A DNA stretch of 64,000 nucleotides from Anas platyrhynchos (GCF_047663525.1 NC_092597.1:23832501-23896500), one strand, 5' to 3'; shown: positions 31,401 through 43,949, counted from the stretch's first letter. A program made the numbers and translations. The notes: generated by a model from the sequence alone, not told the origin.

Positions 31401-34400
31401 GATAATAGCTGTACAAAGTGCCTCAGCATGCTGGGTGTCTTCTGAATGAGGCTCCGAATACGGATCTCTGCGCTGGAATGTGCGGTTGGAGATGAGCTAG
31501 GGAAATATTCAGCGGCTTTGGATGTTATTACTGCTTATGTGCTGCGTTATTCTTCCTGAAAATTCCCAGAGCTTGCAATGTGTTGTGTGTATATACATAA
31601 AAGCCCCGTGAGGGGAGGAATAAAATACATTTTTCTTTCTTTCCTCCGTTCCTCATGAATAGCTTCGTTCCTGAAAACCGAAAGTGATGTAACCTTGTTT
31701 ATTTTCTTACTTCCACTTGTGCTGTTTTTACAGTCATCTTAAAAACGTTCTGCTTCTGTCGTTGTTCTTTAAATATTTGCTTTTCTATCTCAGACAGCCT
31801 TCTGAGTGGAAGTCCATGGGAAAGGGATGTTTGTGGTTTATTCGTGTTATAAGTTCTAGTAGTTGGAAGATGTAGAAATTACAGCAGTATGGTCAAAAGG
31901 AGTAGAGCTGTGTTTTCAAACACTGTAACTGTGCATGCAAATGCTGTGGCCACCATCTATTTTCTCTAAGGTCAATCAGGCGACCAAAACTTGCGATTAA
32001 TTTGTGTGAAAACTGATACAAAAAAAAATAATTGTGTTGGTAGTTGGCATCATCTTAACACAGGCATCAGAAAGCCAGGGTGAGTGCGTGCGCGTTCCTG
32101 AAGAAGGGTGGGTGTTACCCGGACAGGAGCTGTTCCAAAAACACAAAAAGCCTGAATTAGCATGTGCAGGTATGTGGAGCTGCATTCCAAGTGCGTGTCC
32201 TCATTGGCAGTGACCATGCAAATCGAGCTGTTGTGCATGCAGATGAGCTCTGCTTGTTCCACTGTGCCTGCACCTAGCTCCAGATAAATGATTATCCAAA
32301 GGAGAAGCCAAATGGCCCCAGTGGTTTGTATTCGGTAGAATATTTCTGAACTTTAATACAAAAACAAACAAAAAAACACTCATATAACGTGGTTATATTT
32401 CAAAAGAGACATTTCTGCATACAGGTTACCGAATGTGCGGTGTAGTATCAGAAGTTAGTGCAAGGGAAGTCCTGGTTTTTGTGATCTAAGTTAATCAACT
32501 TTATTCTGTGAGGTGGCAAAGAGGGATTCTGGTATATGATTTACTACGTACGGTAAGTGTTAGGGGTGGCTTTTTGTTCTCTAAAATGAAGACAGTGACT
32601 CACCAACTTCTGTTTTTCAGAAACACCAGTGAAATATCTCCCCCTTGATTTAATCTGCAGCTTGTTCCATCTTTCTACCTTCCTTCTGTAAAGAGCCACG
32701 TCTCTTTCAATGTTTTTCTCAATATCTCTGAATGCAAAGGAGACATGGGTGGGACTTCAAGCTGGAAGTAGGAAATAAAACTTAAGCCAAGGGAGGTATT
32801 ATGTTAAAATGCATACAGATACACGTGTATTTCCGTGAAGGGCTGCTTCTATCACAAATCCACCTTATTATCATGTTGTATTCTCCAGGAATACACGAAC
32901 CCCACCAAAGAGGGGGGAGGCAATAAAGAAAGGAGGCACAGAAGGGTTTGAATTAACCAGGCTGTCCCATTCCAAACCTCAGACAGCAACAATGGAATTC
33001 TGCATCAGGATTTCTAGAAACCAGTTTTGTTGATCTTCCGAGAATTTAGTAAATACACACCCCAAAACAGACTTTACTTTGTATTTTGCCTGGGGACTGT
33101 GTGCGCAGAGCACAGCACGAGTTTGGCTAGCTGTATGTGATTTTAAGAAGCTGAAGGAGTTAAGTAGGGTAAAACTCTCAGTGTACACCAGCTCAGCCCA
33201 GGAAGAATTCATATACCGTGAAATTTGGGTGAAAGAAAGGTGTTTTTGACTCCTAAAATTATAACTTTATGGAGTTATGTTCCTAGGACTTTCACACTGC
33301 AGTTTCTCTTTACCCCAGCGCTCCACAATTTGCAAATGTGTTCTTCAGCAGAAATAACGAGCTTGCCTGTTTTGTAATGCTACTGCCAGAAAATGCAGAG
33401 GTAGTGTTATTTAGCAGCAGTATCACCTTGTACAAAGTTTACCCTTCCTCTGATAGTGATCTCTGGCACATATTAGATGCAAAAGACCTGAGAGTGACAG
33501 CAGCACTTGCCGTAGCCCTCGTGTGTGAGCAGGAAGAAGGAACAGAGCGATGGGGCAACCTGAGAGCATTGAGAGCCCTGCGGGTGTGCCTGGTGGCCTC
33601 TGGTCCCAGAAGGGGGGACAGGTCCAGCTCAGGTGGATCTAGTACCCAAGGAAGCACCCAACCAGTCCTCAGTAGGCCCTGCAATGCTCTCGGGAACCTT
33701 CTGCCGGTGTATGTGCTGCTGATCAAGTGATTTTTAACTTGGGTTTCATTGGGGAAAGGTGGTGTCAGTCAGCATCCTGCCAGGCAGGTTTAATGGGGTG
33801 GAGGTTCTGGGAAAACTGGTGGGACTGGAAGCTGTACTCTCCTAATAGGAAAATGGAGCTAGGCTTCTGAATAAAAAGGAGTTATTTGCCTAATTTCCCT
33901 TCAGATGTTCTAATATACACAGGGGTCCAAAGCTAATTCTCTATTTAATTGCTTTTAGTTGGCTACGACTCAGACCTCAGAGATGGGGGGGGTGGGATGG
34001 AGCAAACAGCAACCTGTGGGTGGGAAACCAGGTAAGGAATAAACTTTATATTTAAAAAAAAAAAAAATCCTTCTTTTTTTTTTTTTTCTGTTGTCTTTGG
34101 TCTGTGTTTATTTTCTGCCAGTTCTCTCATTCCTTTGTGATCTATTTATTTGTCTGGGTATTTCTCAGAAAGCAGCTGTTGTGCTTGTGGCATAAAACAG
34201 AATGGGGAGAAGTGCTTCGTGACATCACCTCTTACAAATCCTTTCCCCCATGCCTTAAAAACAAGATGAAAATCGCCCAGGTTTACAGAAAAATGACTTT
34301 TATTTATTTGTTCATTTATTCTGGTGGGAGACTATGGGCGGGGGGGCTGTGAGCTCTGGAAATTCTTGCTTGAAAGGGCAGGGATTTAAGTCTCAGCCAA

Positions 34401-37400
34401 TGTTACTTCTCCCTAGGTATTTGAGTTAATGAACATAAATAGAAACCAGATAATTTTAAGACACCTGTGGTAAAGCAATTTCCTTTTGCAGATCAAATTT
34501 TGCTACCATCTCTCTGATTTTCCCCTACATGTACCCCAGGGGAAAGTAAACCTCAGTGTCCAATGCGAGATCTCAGCAGGCAGGAGAATACTGCTCCTTT
34601 TAACAAACTGTACCTGGTTATGCCCTGAAAACAAAAGAAAAAGTATATGGGGAACGTTCACAACCTTGATTTAAAAAAAAAAAAATCTTTCCTGAAATAA
34701 ATGAATTTGGAATGTTTTCTCTGAGCAGCCTGACTTTTCCTTTAGCTGTCCATGTCTGATACCTGTCCTGTAGGCTGTTTTTGTCCAAAACCTGGATATT
34801 TAAGGCCTCATTTTGGAAGGTACCACGCGTAAGACGCTTCACCCAGCAGTTGTGAGGGTACATCTGAAGCTGAAACTCGATGCAGGTCTCGGCATTTGCA
34901 TTAAGAAACCTTCAGCAGCTGTTGAGAGCAGAGTGCCCGCAGTGTGCAGGCACCTTCTGCTCAAGCTGTTTTGGGTCATGCTGCAGCCAAACAGCCCGGT
35001 GATGCCTCGAAACAGGGAGTTGTCATCCTGGTAAGCTGCTTGTGGCTCTGTGAGTGCCGTGTTTTCAGGCAATTATTGTGCTTGTGTTTTCCTGTAGGCC
35101 ATGCCAGCTGTGTCTGCCAGGTACTGGCCATTGTCCCTCTTTTTTTTTGTCACTGGATGGACCTTTACTCAACTCTCCACTTTTAACTCTGGTTTGGTCA
35201 AAACAGGCCACCCAAGAGCGTGTTTTTGTACCTCAGTAGTTAACTGTCTTTATGAATTGTCAATGTGTATACAAATGCGAATGTATAAAATCTGTGCGTA
35301 GCCGTACCTTTATTTTTGCTGATTATATTGGGAAGGTGGGGTGTGTTTGGTAAGGTGCATCGTTATATTACTTGCCTTCCTCAGGAGTTAACACTGAGGA
35401 GTTGGTGTGAGATGCTTTAGGGAATAAATTGGTTATTAAAAAAAAAGTATTACTTTTTGTAAAAATAAAGATGTAAGATAAATTCTCTTTTTGTAAAGAG
35501 ATTTATTTACTTTTTTGGTTGGGGGAGTAGGGGGCTATAGATTTCAAGGAAGAAGCATGTTTGACAGGCCATTCAAAAAGTTTCAAGTGTACTGTAATCC
35601 AAAAACAAAGTCAGAGCAATGTGCAGAGTGAGTATTTTCATTTGGTTAATGCTACAATATCAACTTTTCATCCTGATTCTTTTTTTTCTTCAAATCTAAA
35701 TATCTGGCATTTGCTCGGAAGAGAAGTCCTGGTTTAACATATGTGCCTTTCCATTGATTTTTTTCATGGGACTGCTCACATAAAGTTAAATAGCTACGGA
35801 GTGATATTGAAATCAGAGCTATACATTTCATAATAAGTTAAAAATATCCAGTCAAATTCTGGATAGTAGATTTTGGGTATAATGAAGTTGTTCATAACTT
35901 TTTTGGGGGAACGAGCATGGCTACGTTTCCCTGGTGATTTACAATGGCCACAATTTTTAAGAGGCCTAAATTCCCTTTCCAGTTTCTAATTATTTAGAAC
36001 ACTTCCATAAAGAAGCCGTGGTGTTATGTTGGCCATACTGCGATCTAATTAAATATTTACTGTACTCGTCTATCTGGTGGCTGAGCCGGGCCCGTGGAAG
36101 TGCTGATGCACGCAGCCCTGCAGCTGACGGTCCTGAGCTGGCGACCCGACCCCACGCTGCCCGTCTTTCATCCCCAACACTCTTCTGGCTCGCCTGGGTT
36201 TTATTTCCAAGAATCTCTTGACAGGTGAAGATGTCTGTCTTTGAAGTTCCTCGCAGAGGCAGATTCCCCGTTGGCCCGCAGTGTGCTGCAACAGCACCCA
36301 CCTTTGTGTGTTTGGTGCTGTGCCTCTTGCTTCTCCTGTGCTCTAAATATTCCTCGTTTAATGAAGTGAAGCTCTTTAATTACTATTTTTCTTTGTGGAA
36401 CGGCTCGTGGTCCCTTGGTCTTTTGATACTATCAGGCTGGAAGGGAGAGGAAAATCCTTTAAACAATTTTCCAACTCCCTCTAGAGGATTTCTTTCCAAG
36501 CCCAGAAATAGCTGCGCAGCGGGAGAAGCGGAGCGCTCAGTCGCTGCGCCTGCACAGCCAGGTTTCAGTCCAGATTATATCTTTTTCCAGTATCCACAGA
36601 CTGCTTTTTTTTTTCCCTGTCAGTTCCTGCTAATGTCTCCCTGATTTTATTCCTGCTCTTCTTTAAATATGAATGCTCATGGTCCATTTTTCCTTAGGCA
36701 ATGCAAGCCTGGCGTTCTCTGCCATGGGATCCCGCTGCAGTCATCCTACCTGGAGGATGGCTGTTCTCCTGGTGTGCTGATTCCCCCGGCCCAAACCTTC
36801 TGAGACTGTCCAAGCAGAAAGCTGAATTTTAACACCTCTTAGCTGCCTTCTTTCCCATCATGATATTGACATTTTAATGTCTGTTGCGCACAGCAACTTG
36901 TTTTCATGGTGGTGTCTTTTACCCTTTTGTGCCCCTAAGTTGCTTGTGTTTCTGTAGCAGTCCTTTGCTGCCCGTTGTGTTGTGCCACAGCTGCTGAAAA
37001 GCAGTTCAAGTTGTATGGACCGATGGGGCTGCTTTATAAAGGTCACAGGAAGAGAGGAGACCTTTTTATTAGGGCATACTGATGCGGTCCCTCTCAGAAA
37101 GGTGCTCATGTCGGGTCTGGTCTGTAAAGAAAAATGCTCCAGTGTACTCTGAGTGTTTCTGATGGGTGTTTAAATGATGCGGGGCTCATTCCTCCTGTTC
37201 CAGGTGCAGTATCTTATTTAGCCATTCAATATCTTTCCCCTGGCATCAGGGAAATCTCTTAGGGGAGTTTTGGGGTAGGAAGAAGCCACCCCAGGCTCTC
37301 TTGGTTCCAGATTCCCTCAGCCTCTTCTTAGCAAGTGATTGTAGGTAAGGGCTAAGGGCACTAAATCCTTCTCCATCAGACACAGGCTGCAGCCACCTCT

Positions 37401-37560
37401 TGTCCACCTCCTCATTCCCTAAAGGAAGCCTTAACCAGACCCATCACCCCAAAATCAGGAGCTGATGATGCCCAACACCATCTACTCCATTTCCCCTGCG
37501 CACAGTCCCGGAGAATGAACTCCCCGCCTGCCCACCTACCGGTGCCATCCATCCATCCTC
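19411..37560. other. Intergenic region between ANP32A and the next gene
   Basis: About 18 kb, AT-richer than the flanks, with many short ORFs and no exon series I can support on either strand. It contains simple A/T runs (for example 24438-24454, 28686-28716, 34065-34087). Some AT-rich stretches with homeobox-like TAAT cores look like conserved non-coding elements (27.88-28.08 kb, 28.80-29.00 kb). I looked for CR1 LINE tails (tandem ATTCTATG-type ends) and saw none. Confidence 0.65.
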
Positions 37561-37564
37561 AGCC

Positions 37565-37684
37565 AGGTGCAGATTTGGGGCTATCCTGCTTTTAGGGGGG
37601 AGGGTTTATCCGCGGCCGAGGTGGGACCGTGCGCCCCCCCCGGCTGTGCGCAAAGCCGGGCGCGCCCCGGCCGTTACCGGCGCC
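37565..37684 (+). promoter_or_regulatory. Short GC-rich promoter of the secreted-protein gene
   Basis: A small CpG-rich patch (GGGCGCGCCCCGGCCGTTACC) immediately upstream of the start codon at 37685. No TATA box is seen. The start context GCGCCATGG is close to the Kozak optimum. Confidence 0.45.
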
Positions 37685-39630
37685 ATGGCCGGGCTGCTGC
37701 CGGTGCTGGGGCTGCTGCCGCTGCTGTCGGTGCTGCCTCCCCGCGGTGAGTGGGGCCGGGACCGGGGGGAGCCTTCCTAAGCTGCACACCCAGCCCCGGA
37801 GTGCCCGTGGTTAAAGGCAGGACGGGTTTGAGCAGAGCGGTCCTTCCCCTGCTGAAGGTGTTGGGTGGAGAAGTGCCTGGATGCCACGGAGCTGCTGTGT
37901 GCTCGCATATATGCGTGTCCTGCCTGTTGCAGGGTGAGGGTTGTCACCCCGTTACATCACGAGGAACACAACGTGCATGAATTTAGGGAAGTGGCAAGCT
38001 GGAACAGCTCTGGTGCAGCGCGGGGTGGTGGCATCCTGCTGGGGAGGCAGAGCGCGAGGTGCTGAGAGCCTGGCCCTGCTTCTCCTGCTACTCATGTCTG
38101 TAAATTTCATTTTCTTCTTCTCCCTTTCTACATATTTCTTTGTGTTACTCTCATTTTGAAGTGTACCCTCTGTTTCGGTGGGTTTGGTTAGGTCCCAGAC
38201 CCCAGGCACACTCTATAACAGCGTGCTGCTGCTGCTTGTGATGCCAGCTTCCATCCAGCCTTTGACCAGAGTGCTGTGCCTTTCATTTAAGAAGGGCAGT
38301 TCTTAAATGAATATAATAAAATAAAAGTTCTTGGCAGTACCACAGCCGTTGTGATGATCCCACATCCAGCCTTTGCCCAGAGTGCTGTGGTCAGGTGAAA
38401 AGTGGGTGCACAGCCCCAGGGCTGGAAGTCAAGGGCAGGACAGGAGCAGGAGGATGAGACGGTGCTGGGACAGCACAGGGACAGGAGTGTGCCTCAGGAC
38501 ACCCAGGAATTTATGCTGAGTGTGAGCTCTCCCACGGCGCATCGCTGTGTAACCTTTGAAAGGAGGAGATGAGATGTTCCTGCCTGTACCCAGGGCTCTG
38601 GCTGGACCTGCGTGAAGCTGTTGCTCATTTTATTCATGCTGCATAACCCACCTTTGTCCCTTGGAGAGTTCCCTCAGCAGCGACTTGTTAGAGAAGCCCC
38701 AAAAATTTATGTCCTTGCTATGAATGAGCTAGAGTAAATCTCTGGCACGTGCACAGAGTCTTCTCTGTACCTTTCTGCAGAATGCATGTTTTTAAGTAGA
38801 GAAAATTTTACAGAAATAAAAATAATACTGGGCTTTGCCTCCTCTGTAGTAATAACATCTTGAAGTCTCTGCAAATTTCTGCCTGAATGAACTGTTAAAA
38901 CATCATCCGCAGCAGGATCCAGCACCAAGTCCCCGTTTGCTGTTGTGGGGAGGCCTGGAGGAAACTTTAAAGAAGACAGCTGAGTGCAAATCAATATTTT
39001 TCTTGACAGCCCTGGTCCTCTTCCTCTCTTTCCAATTTACATCTGTCCTCCAGAAACGGCAAATCTCTGGTAGTCACCAAAGAGGCTGCCACCTTCTGGA
39101 CTGCAGGGGTTTGGGGGATTTTTAATTATTTATTTAATTTACAGACAAAATGGGTTAATTGGTGTACTTTCTCCACTGTAAACCTGTTGAGATCCCATAG
39201 TTCCAAATTTTTCCATTGCTTGAGTAGGGATTTAGCAGTAATTTCCCTATTCTCAGGTTAATTGTTGGTCTTTAAGGTTTTTATCTCAGTTATGAAATCA
39301 GGTAGAAGTCTTCACACGGCTGAAGGCACTGTGAAAGTCTCTGTAAAACCTGACTTGTTAGAGAACCGATCGTGTGAGGAAAGCTCTTTGACATCAGAGG
39401 TCAAACTCGTTTGCTCCAAACGTGGTTTCTTGTGTGGGCGCTGTTCTGAAAACAACTTCTGGCTGAAAGAGTTACAGACTCTGAGTTGTTATGTACACGG
39501 TAAGGTTTTGATGAAGCCTCGTGAAAGACAGAAGTTTATTTGCAGTCTTTCAGCCAAAATTGCACAACGTTTTTTAGCCAAAAAAAAAAAAAAAAAAAAA
39601 AAGTATAACACAAATTTGATTTTATAACAT

Positions 39631-39672
<42 letters not shown>

Positions 39673-42600
39673 CAGCTCTGTTTACAAGCTTTTGGTTCCT
39701 GATGTAACTGAAACTGTTGGTATTTTACACTGTTGGCATCTCAGGAAAACGCAGATTTAGGAAATAACGTGAAGTATTTCAGGCTGAGCGGTTTCTGTAA
39801 CACAACCTTACTGTTAAGGTTCATTATTGTCTTTGTCATTTTTCCTTTGTGTGTCTTGAATTCTGGAGCCTTACGGAAGGGCAGTTCTTAAATGAATATA
39901 ATAAAATAAAAGTTCTTGGCAGTACCACAGCCGTTGTGATGATCCCATCACAGCCCCGGCTGGCCACTAGGCTGGCTCTGCCGCGCATCCAGTAGCCCAG
40001 GTGGCAACTTGCACAGCTCCTTTATCTGGCAGTCACCGATCAGATCTCATTTTTACATTAGCTTTCATGTCTTTTTCCAAAGCTGCTCCTTTGTGTGGCT
40101 CAGGAGGGACCAGCAGGATGTTCTGTGCTCACGTAGCCTCGTGTGGGCGCGTTGCTGCCGGCTTTATTCCCGCTCGCTCTGAAGTCGTAGGGTGAGTGGA
40201 TTATGCAAGGCTGAAGGCAGTCCCCCCAAATAAAGCTCCGAGTTTCTGTGAGTGTTTGAACACTTTCAAATATGTACCTGGGGAATTATGAGGGCAGCGT
40301 GGTGCTGGGAGAGGAAATTCATCGCGTTACCTAGAGGGTCAATAACGAGGCTCTGTAGGGTTTCGTTGTAGACAGGGAACTTTGGTGTGGTGTTTTTGGT
40401 AAGAGGCTGTGTGGGGAAATCATTTCATCCTCTCTCTGTTTTTAGAGGCCCTGATGCTCTGAAGCAAATTCCAGTTTCATGGGAGAATGCATATTTTGGA
40501 AAAAATCTGTATGATTTCCAGAGGGTTCATTGCGCAAAAAACAAACAAAAAAATTATTTGTAAAAAAGAGCCCAGCTTCTTTTGTGCTTTCACCGGAGAG
40601 CTGTGCAGCTTTCCTTTACCAGGGCTGCTTGTGACACGGCAACTTCCATTCAAAGCAGAAGATTACGAACCACAGAGACCAGCAGATTCAGGCCCGTGTA
40701 CCAAACCGAGATCACGTTGCTTGTGTTTGTGTTGAGTGACTGATTATGTCTCTAATTTTTTTTCTTCTTTCTTTTAGCATTGCAGCATAATTTGAGGAAT
40801 GTGAAACACGTGAAGGTAATTTTAATGAGGGGGATTTGAGACGTGAATGTATTTATGTGTATTTGTGCTCGCAGAGGTTCTTTGAAGAGAAGAATCTTTC
40901 TCATCCCACCTGGATAGACACAATTAGTGACATTCTGGGGCACTTTTCATCAATGTAATGTGTCTCATTTCTTTGTTCTTTGTCTTAAAGCCAAAGACTT
41001 TTCTCGTTAGTTGCTGACTGCTCTGATGCTGCTGAGCGTATGTGCCAAATTCTTCTGCTCTCAAAACTATCGGGGAGCTTTCCTGATGATTTTTATGGGA
41101 GCAATGTCAAGGGAGGCAAAGGGAAATCCTAATAGGTTCTCAGTATGGAAAGGCTTGGATGAATTTAATTTGAAAATTAGCAAGGTGGGACCTTTCCTAA
41201 AGATGCTTATTTATTATCAGTGAAGAGCATTTTTTTTTTCACCAAATGACGTTTTTCATAACTTGTCACTCAGTTTCTATATGCCACACTATTCCGGTGC
41301 CAGGATTTTAGTGATGATGAACAATAGTCATCCATTGATTCCTGATTTCATGAGTTTTCAAACTTAATAATAGGATTTCCATGGTTTTCAAAATTTAGTG
41401 ATATGCTGTGAATTTTGTGATGTTTTATTGTAGTTGTTAGTGATGATCAGCTTTGTCCAGTGTTCTAGAATAGCTCTGGGGAGAGGAACTTTGCTGCTTC
41501 TGAGATGCAAGTAATTTTACATAGTGCAGTGTGTGTTCTTGCAGTTGGAGGTACGCTTCCAAAGTTGTATTTCCTTAGTTATACTGTGCTCTTCAAAAAT
41601 TCTAGTCTAATGATAAAAGAATATACTGTGTACCAGTAGGGTCAACTAGCTTCATAAGGGGCTTTTAAGGCTGGACTATACCTTAATTCATGTTCAAAGT
41701 TTGGCATGTGTAGAAAACTACATGTCTTGCATCTCGGTGTGCAGATCAGATAGCCATTTAGAATCTGCCTGCTGTAATTTTGTCCAAAAAAAAAAAATAG
41801 GAAAGCAAAGTGCAAAATAAAATGTTCAGTTAAAAGTGCTCATTTTCAAGTTGGATGTAGACATTCTTAAACTTGAAAAAAGCCTGTATTATCCCCCACG
41901 TAGTGCATGTAGAGGAGAAGCAAATTTATGAGTTGTGATCATGGTAAAGAATGAATTCACGAATATACTGATTTTTTTTCCCCCCTTGTCCTGGTTTGAT
42001 TACTTCGTTACTAAAAATGGTAACCTTAACTTTGAGTTTCCAGGCCTTTCTAGGCATAGCATGATAATTAAAGACATCTCCCTCCATCCAACTTTTTAAC
42101 AGTAGTTTGTCTTAATTTGGGCTTAAAAATTCAGTGGGATAATACGGCAATTATAATATTATCACTTCAATGAGCTGGAAATTCTGATGTGATTAAAGTT
42201 TTTATATTTGACAGAAGATGTTGCATCCGTACTCCCCTGCTGAGATTTCAGCTGAGGACACAGTCGGTGCTACAGCCCCTGGTAAGAACTTTTTCCCTTT
42301 CACAGCAATGATCCCCTAGAAAACCCTGCAGTTCAGCTGCATGCTGAGCAGCAGGACTGACTTCAACCCCAAAGTTCTTGATGAGGGCTTCCTGTGCTCA
42401 TTGGGACATAAAAAGCTGCAGCTTTCGGGAGCAGCATGGAAAAAACTCCATTTCAGTGCAGAGACGGTGTGAACTGGAGAATTCACTGCATTATTCATCC
42501 TTGCAGAAAGTAGGGTTACCATCTAGGATGGCAGCACTAATGGATTTTCTTTAAATAAAAAGATGATAATTATTCTAGCAAAAGTGCATTTGTACTAAAG

Positions 42601-43694
42601 TTTATCCGTGATATTGACTGAAGGGTGAGCAAAGCCAATGTACATCTGACATCCGCACGAATGCAGAAGGTAAAAGCTGTTTAATTATCTTTTGCAGCAC
42701 CTCAATCAACCCTCTCCAGGACAGAGGCAGATAAAGAAGAGGAAACCCTGAAGAACCTCGTGGACGTTCTGCACCACGTCATGCGCAACGACCCCTCGCA
42801 GGGCGCGCTGGCTGCGCCTTCAGCAGCGACACCCCCTCGTAATGATACCCTCGATGCTCTTTGGTTAAAAGTATACAAGAAGTATTCTGAAAAGCCAAAA
42901 AAAACGGGAAAGGTTTCAATGACGAGAAAACCTACTCCAACTATGGCATCGCTTCTGACTCTCCAAGCTGACCCAGATTTTTCTGCTGCTTCGTGTGTTT
43001 TTGGGTCTGCTCAGCTGACAGCAGCACTGCAAGAGCTGGCCTTCATACTGCAAAGCCCTGTTCCAAAGGGGAAAGATAAGATTCTTGATCAGCTAATAAA
43101 TGGATTTAGTGAAGTCTTCAAGGAATGTTTTAAAAAAAGTGATGCCAAAAATCGCAAGTAAGTTTGAAAACCCAAAACCTACTAGCAAAATGTTGAAAAA
43201 AAAAGTTGCATTGCTGTAAAAAGATGGAACATCGAGTTCTAGCCAAAGTCATCTTGGGAATGATTAAAACGTTATAGATAGCGGTAGGGAATGCATGTGA
43301 CAGCATTAAAACCCCACACCTCAATGGGCACGTTGAATTGGATGGGATCCAGAAAGCAAAAGCTCAGGAACTAGAAGCGGAGAATTTGCAAAAGCAACCA
43401 CATAATTTTATAAAACTTCCTCAGCTCCTCCCTCTCCATCTCTCTGTCCACTAGGTCTGGGGGAGAGCTCAGCAGAATCCAGGAAAGTAAGATCTTTGAT
43501 TAACCTGCTTTAAGGTTTTAGCCCTCAGTTAAATTCATACAGTAACAAATTCAATAAAAAAAAATATTGATAATTATAATGAGAAAAATATCCTGGAGGA
43601 CATTGTTGAAAAAGTTGCTGCATTGTCTGAGGCTCTAAAAAGTGTTTCAGTGGAAGCCAGAGCACTAGAAGAAAAAATCTTGAGAAGATACTGA
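37685..43694 (+). CDS. Predicted secreted protein, six exons, at the SPESP1 position (identity unproven)
   Basis: My exon model: 37685-37745, 40778-40815, 42215-42281, 42698-43157, 43455-43486, 43543-43694. It totals 810 nt, 269 codons plus TGA. Every junction is GT-AG and the phases chain correctly (1,0,1,2,1), which is unlikely by chance. Residues 1-20 are a Leu/Pro-rich signal peptide (MAGLLPVLGLLPLLSVLPPR). The mature part is polar and helical: LKNLVDVLHHVM, an Asn-Asp-Thr glycosylation sequon, DKILDQLINGFSEVFKECF, and a C-terminal coiled-coil-like NILEDIVEKVAALSEALKSV. No transmembrane segment is seen. Gene order in other vertebrates puts SPESP1 (sperm equatorial segment protein 1) here, also on this strand and with a signal-peptide first exon. 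However, mammalian SPESP1 has two exons and I see at best weak likeness (an acidic helix then Pro-Ser-Gln-Gly near residues 68-90). Treat it as a real gene of unknown function and a SPESP1 candidate by position. Confidence 0.62.
38291..38362 (+). repeat. 72-bp direct repeat, copy 1
   Basis: Identical base for base to 39876-39947 (starts GAAGGGCAGTTCTTAAATGA, ends GTGATGATCCCA). It lies in intron 1 of the secreted-protein gene. This copy is also bracketed by a short duplicated flank: CATCCAGCCTTTG, one variable base (A or C), then CCAGAGTGCTGTG occurs at about 38254 and again at about 38363. Confidence 0.95.
39580..39672. repeat. Poly-A then poly-T run
   Basis: About 22 A bases ending near 39602, then after a 31-base spacer about 38-40 T bases ending near 39672. 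The two runs form an inverted repeat in intron 1 of the secreted-protein gene. The layout could come from retroposed tails in opposite orientation, but no element body was recognised. Confidence 0.8.
39876..39947 (+). repeat. 72-bp direct repeat, copy 2
   Basis: Exact copy of 38291-38362, offset by 1585 bp, with unrelated flanks. The copy contains AATAAAATAAAAG, so it also carries a potential polyadenylation signal. Confidence 0.95.
42698..43157 (+). CDS. Main coding exon of the secreted-protein gene
   Basis: 460 nt between a TTTGCAG acceptor and a GTAAGT donor, phase 1/2. It contains most of the mature protein, including EEETLKNLVDVLHHVMRNDP, SLLTLQADPDFSAASCVFG and DKILDQLINGFSEVFKECFK. 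The donor GTAAGT overlaps an in-frame stop: unspliced reading gives AAG-TAA. An intron-retaining transcript would therefore end at once and yield a 209-residue form. Confidence 0.7.
43543..43694 (+). CDS. Last exon of the secreted-protein gene
   Basis: Acceptor CATACAG, then TNSIKKNIDNYNEKNILEDI, VEKVAALSEALKSVSVEARA and LEEKILRRY, then TGA. Regularly spaced hydrophobic residues suggest an amphipathic helix. It reads in frame through the 32-nt exon at 43455-43486, which encodes SGGELSRIQE. Confidence 0.6.
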
Positions 43695-43728
43695 TTTCTA
43701 GACCAGGCTTTTAAAATCTATAAAGGAA

Positions 43729-43756
43729 TTCCATATATATATATATATATATGGAA
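43729..43756. repeat. Perfect AT-repeat palindrome in the 3' UTR
   Basis: TTCC, ten AT steps, GGAA: a 28-bp perfect palindrome 35 nt after the secreted-protein stop. A related imperfect (AT)n run ending in ATGGAATA follows at about 43768-43790. In RNA it would form a hairpin in the 3' UTR. Confidence 0.85.
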
Positions 43757-43929
43757 TATATAGGAGATATATATATATATATATGGAATATTGTCATAGT
43801 CTTTATGTGAGGTTTTAAAATAAAAAAAAAGTCAGTCATCCAAGCCAGATGTAACTATTTATCTCAGTAATTATAAGTTATAATTTATTGTTCTGTCTCA
43901 TGCCTGTTGTGTGACAATGATAAACTGGA

Positions 43930-43948
43930 AATAAAATACTGAAATAAA
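43930..43948 (+). terminator. Paired AATAAA polyadenylation signals
   Basis: AATAAA occurs at 43930-43935 and 43943-43948, about 240 nt after the secreted-protein stop, with an earlier one at 43819-43824. They give the gene model a plausible 3' end. Confidence 0.55.
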
Positions 43949-43949
43949 G

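Noticed and set aside
33460-33730. Plus-strand ORF with Arg/Leu/Ser-rich end
   Set aside because: No splice partners, no known domain; an equally long ORF exists antisense.
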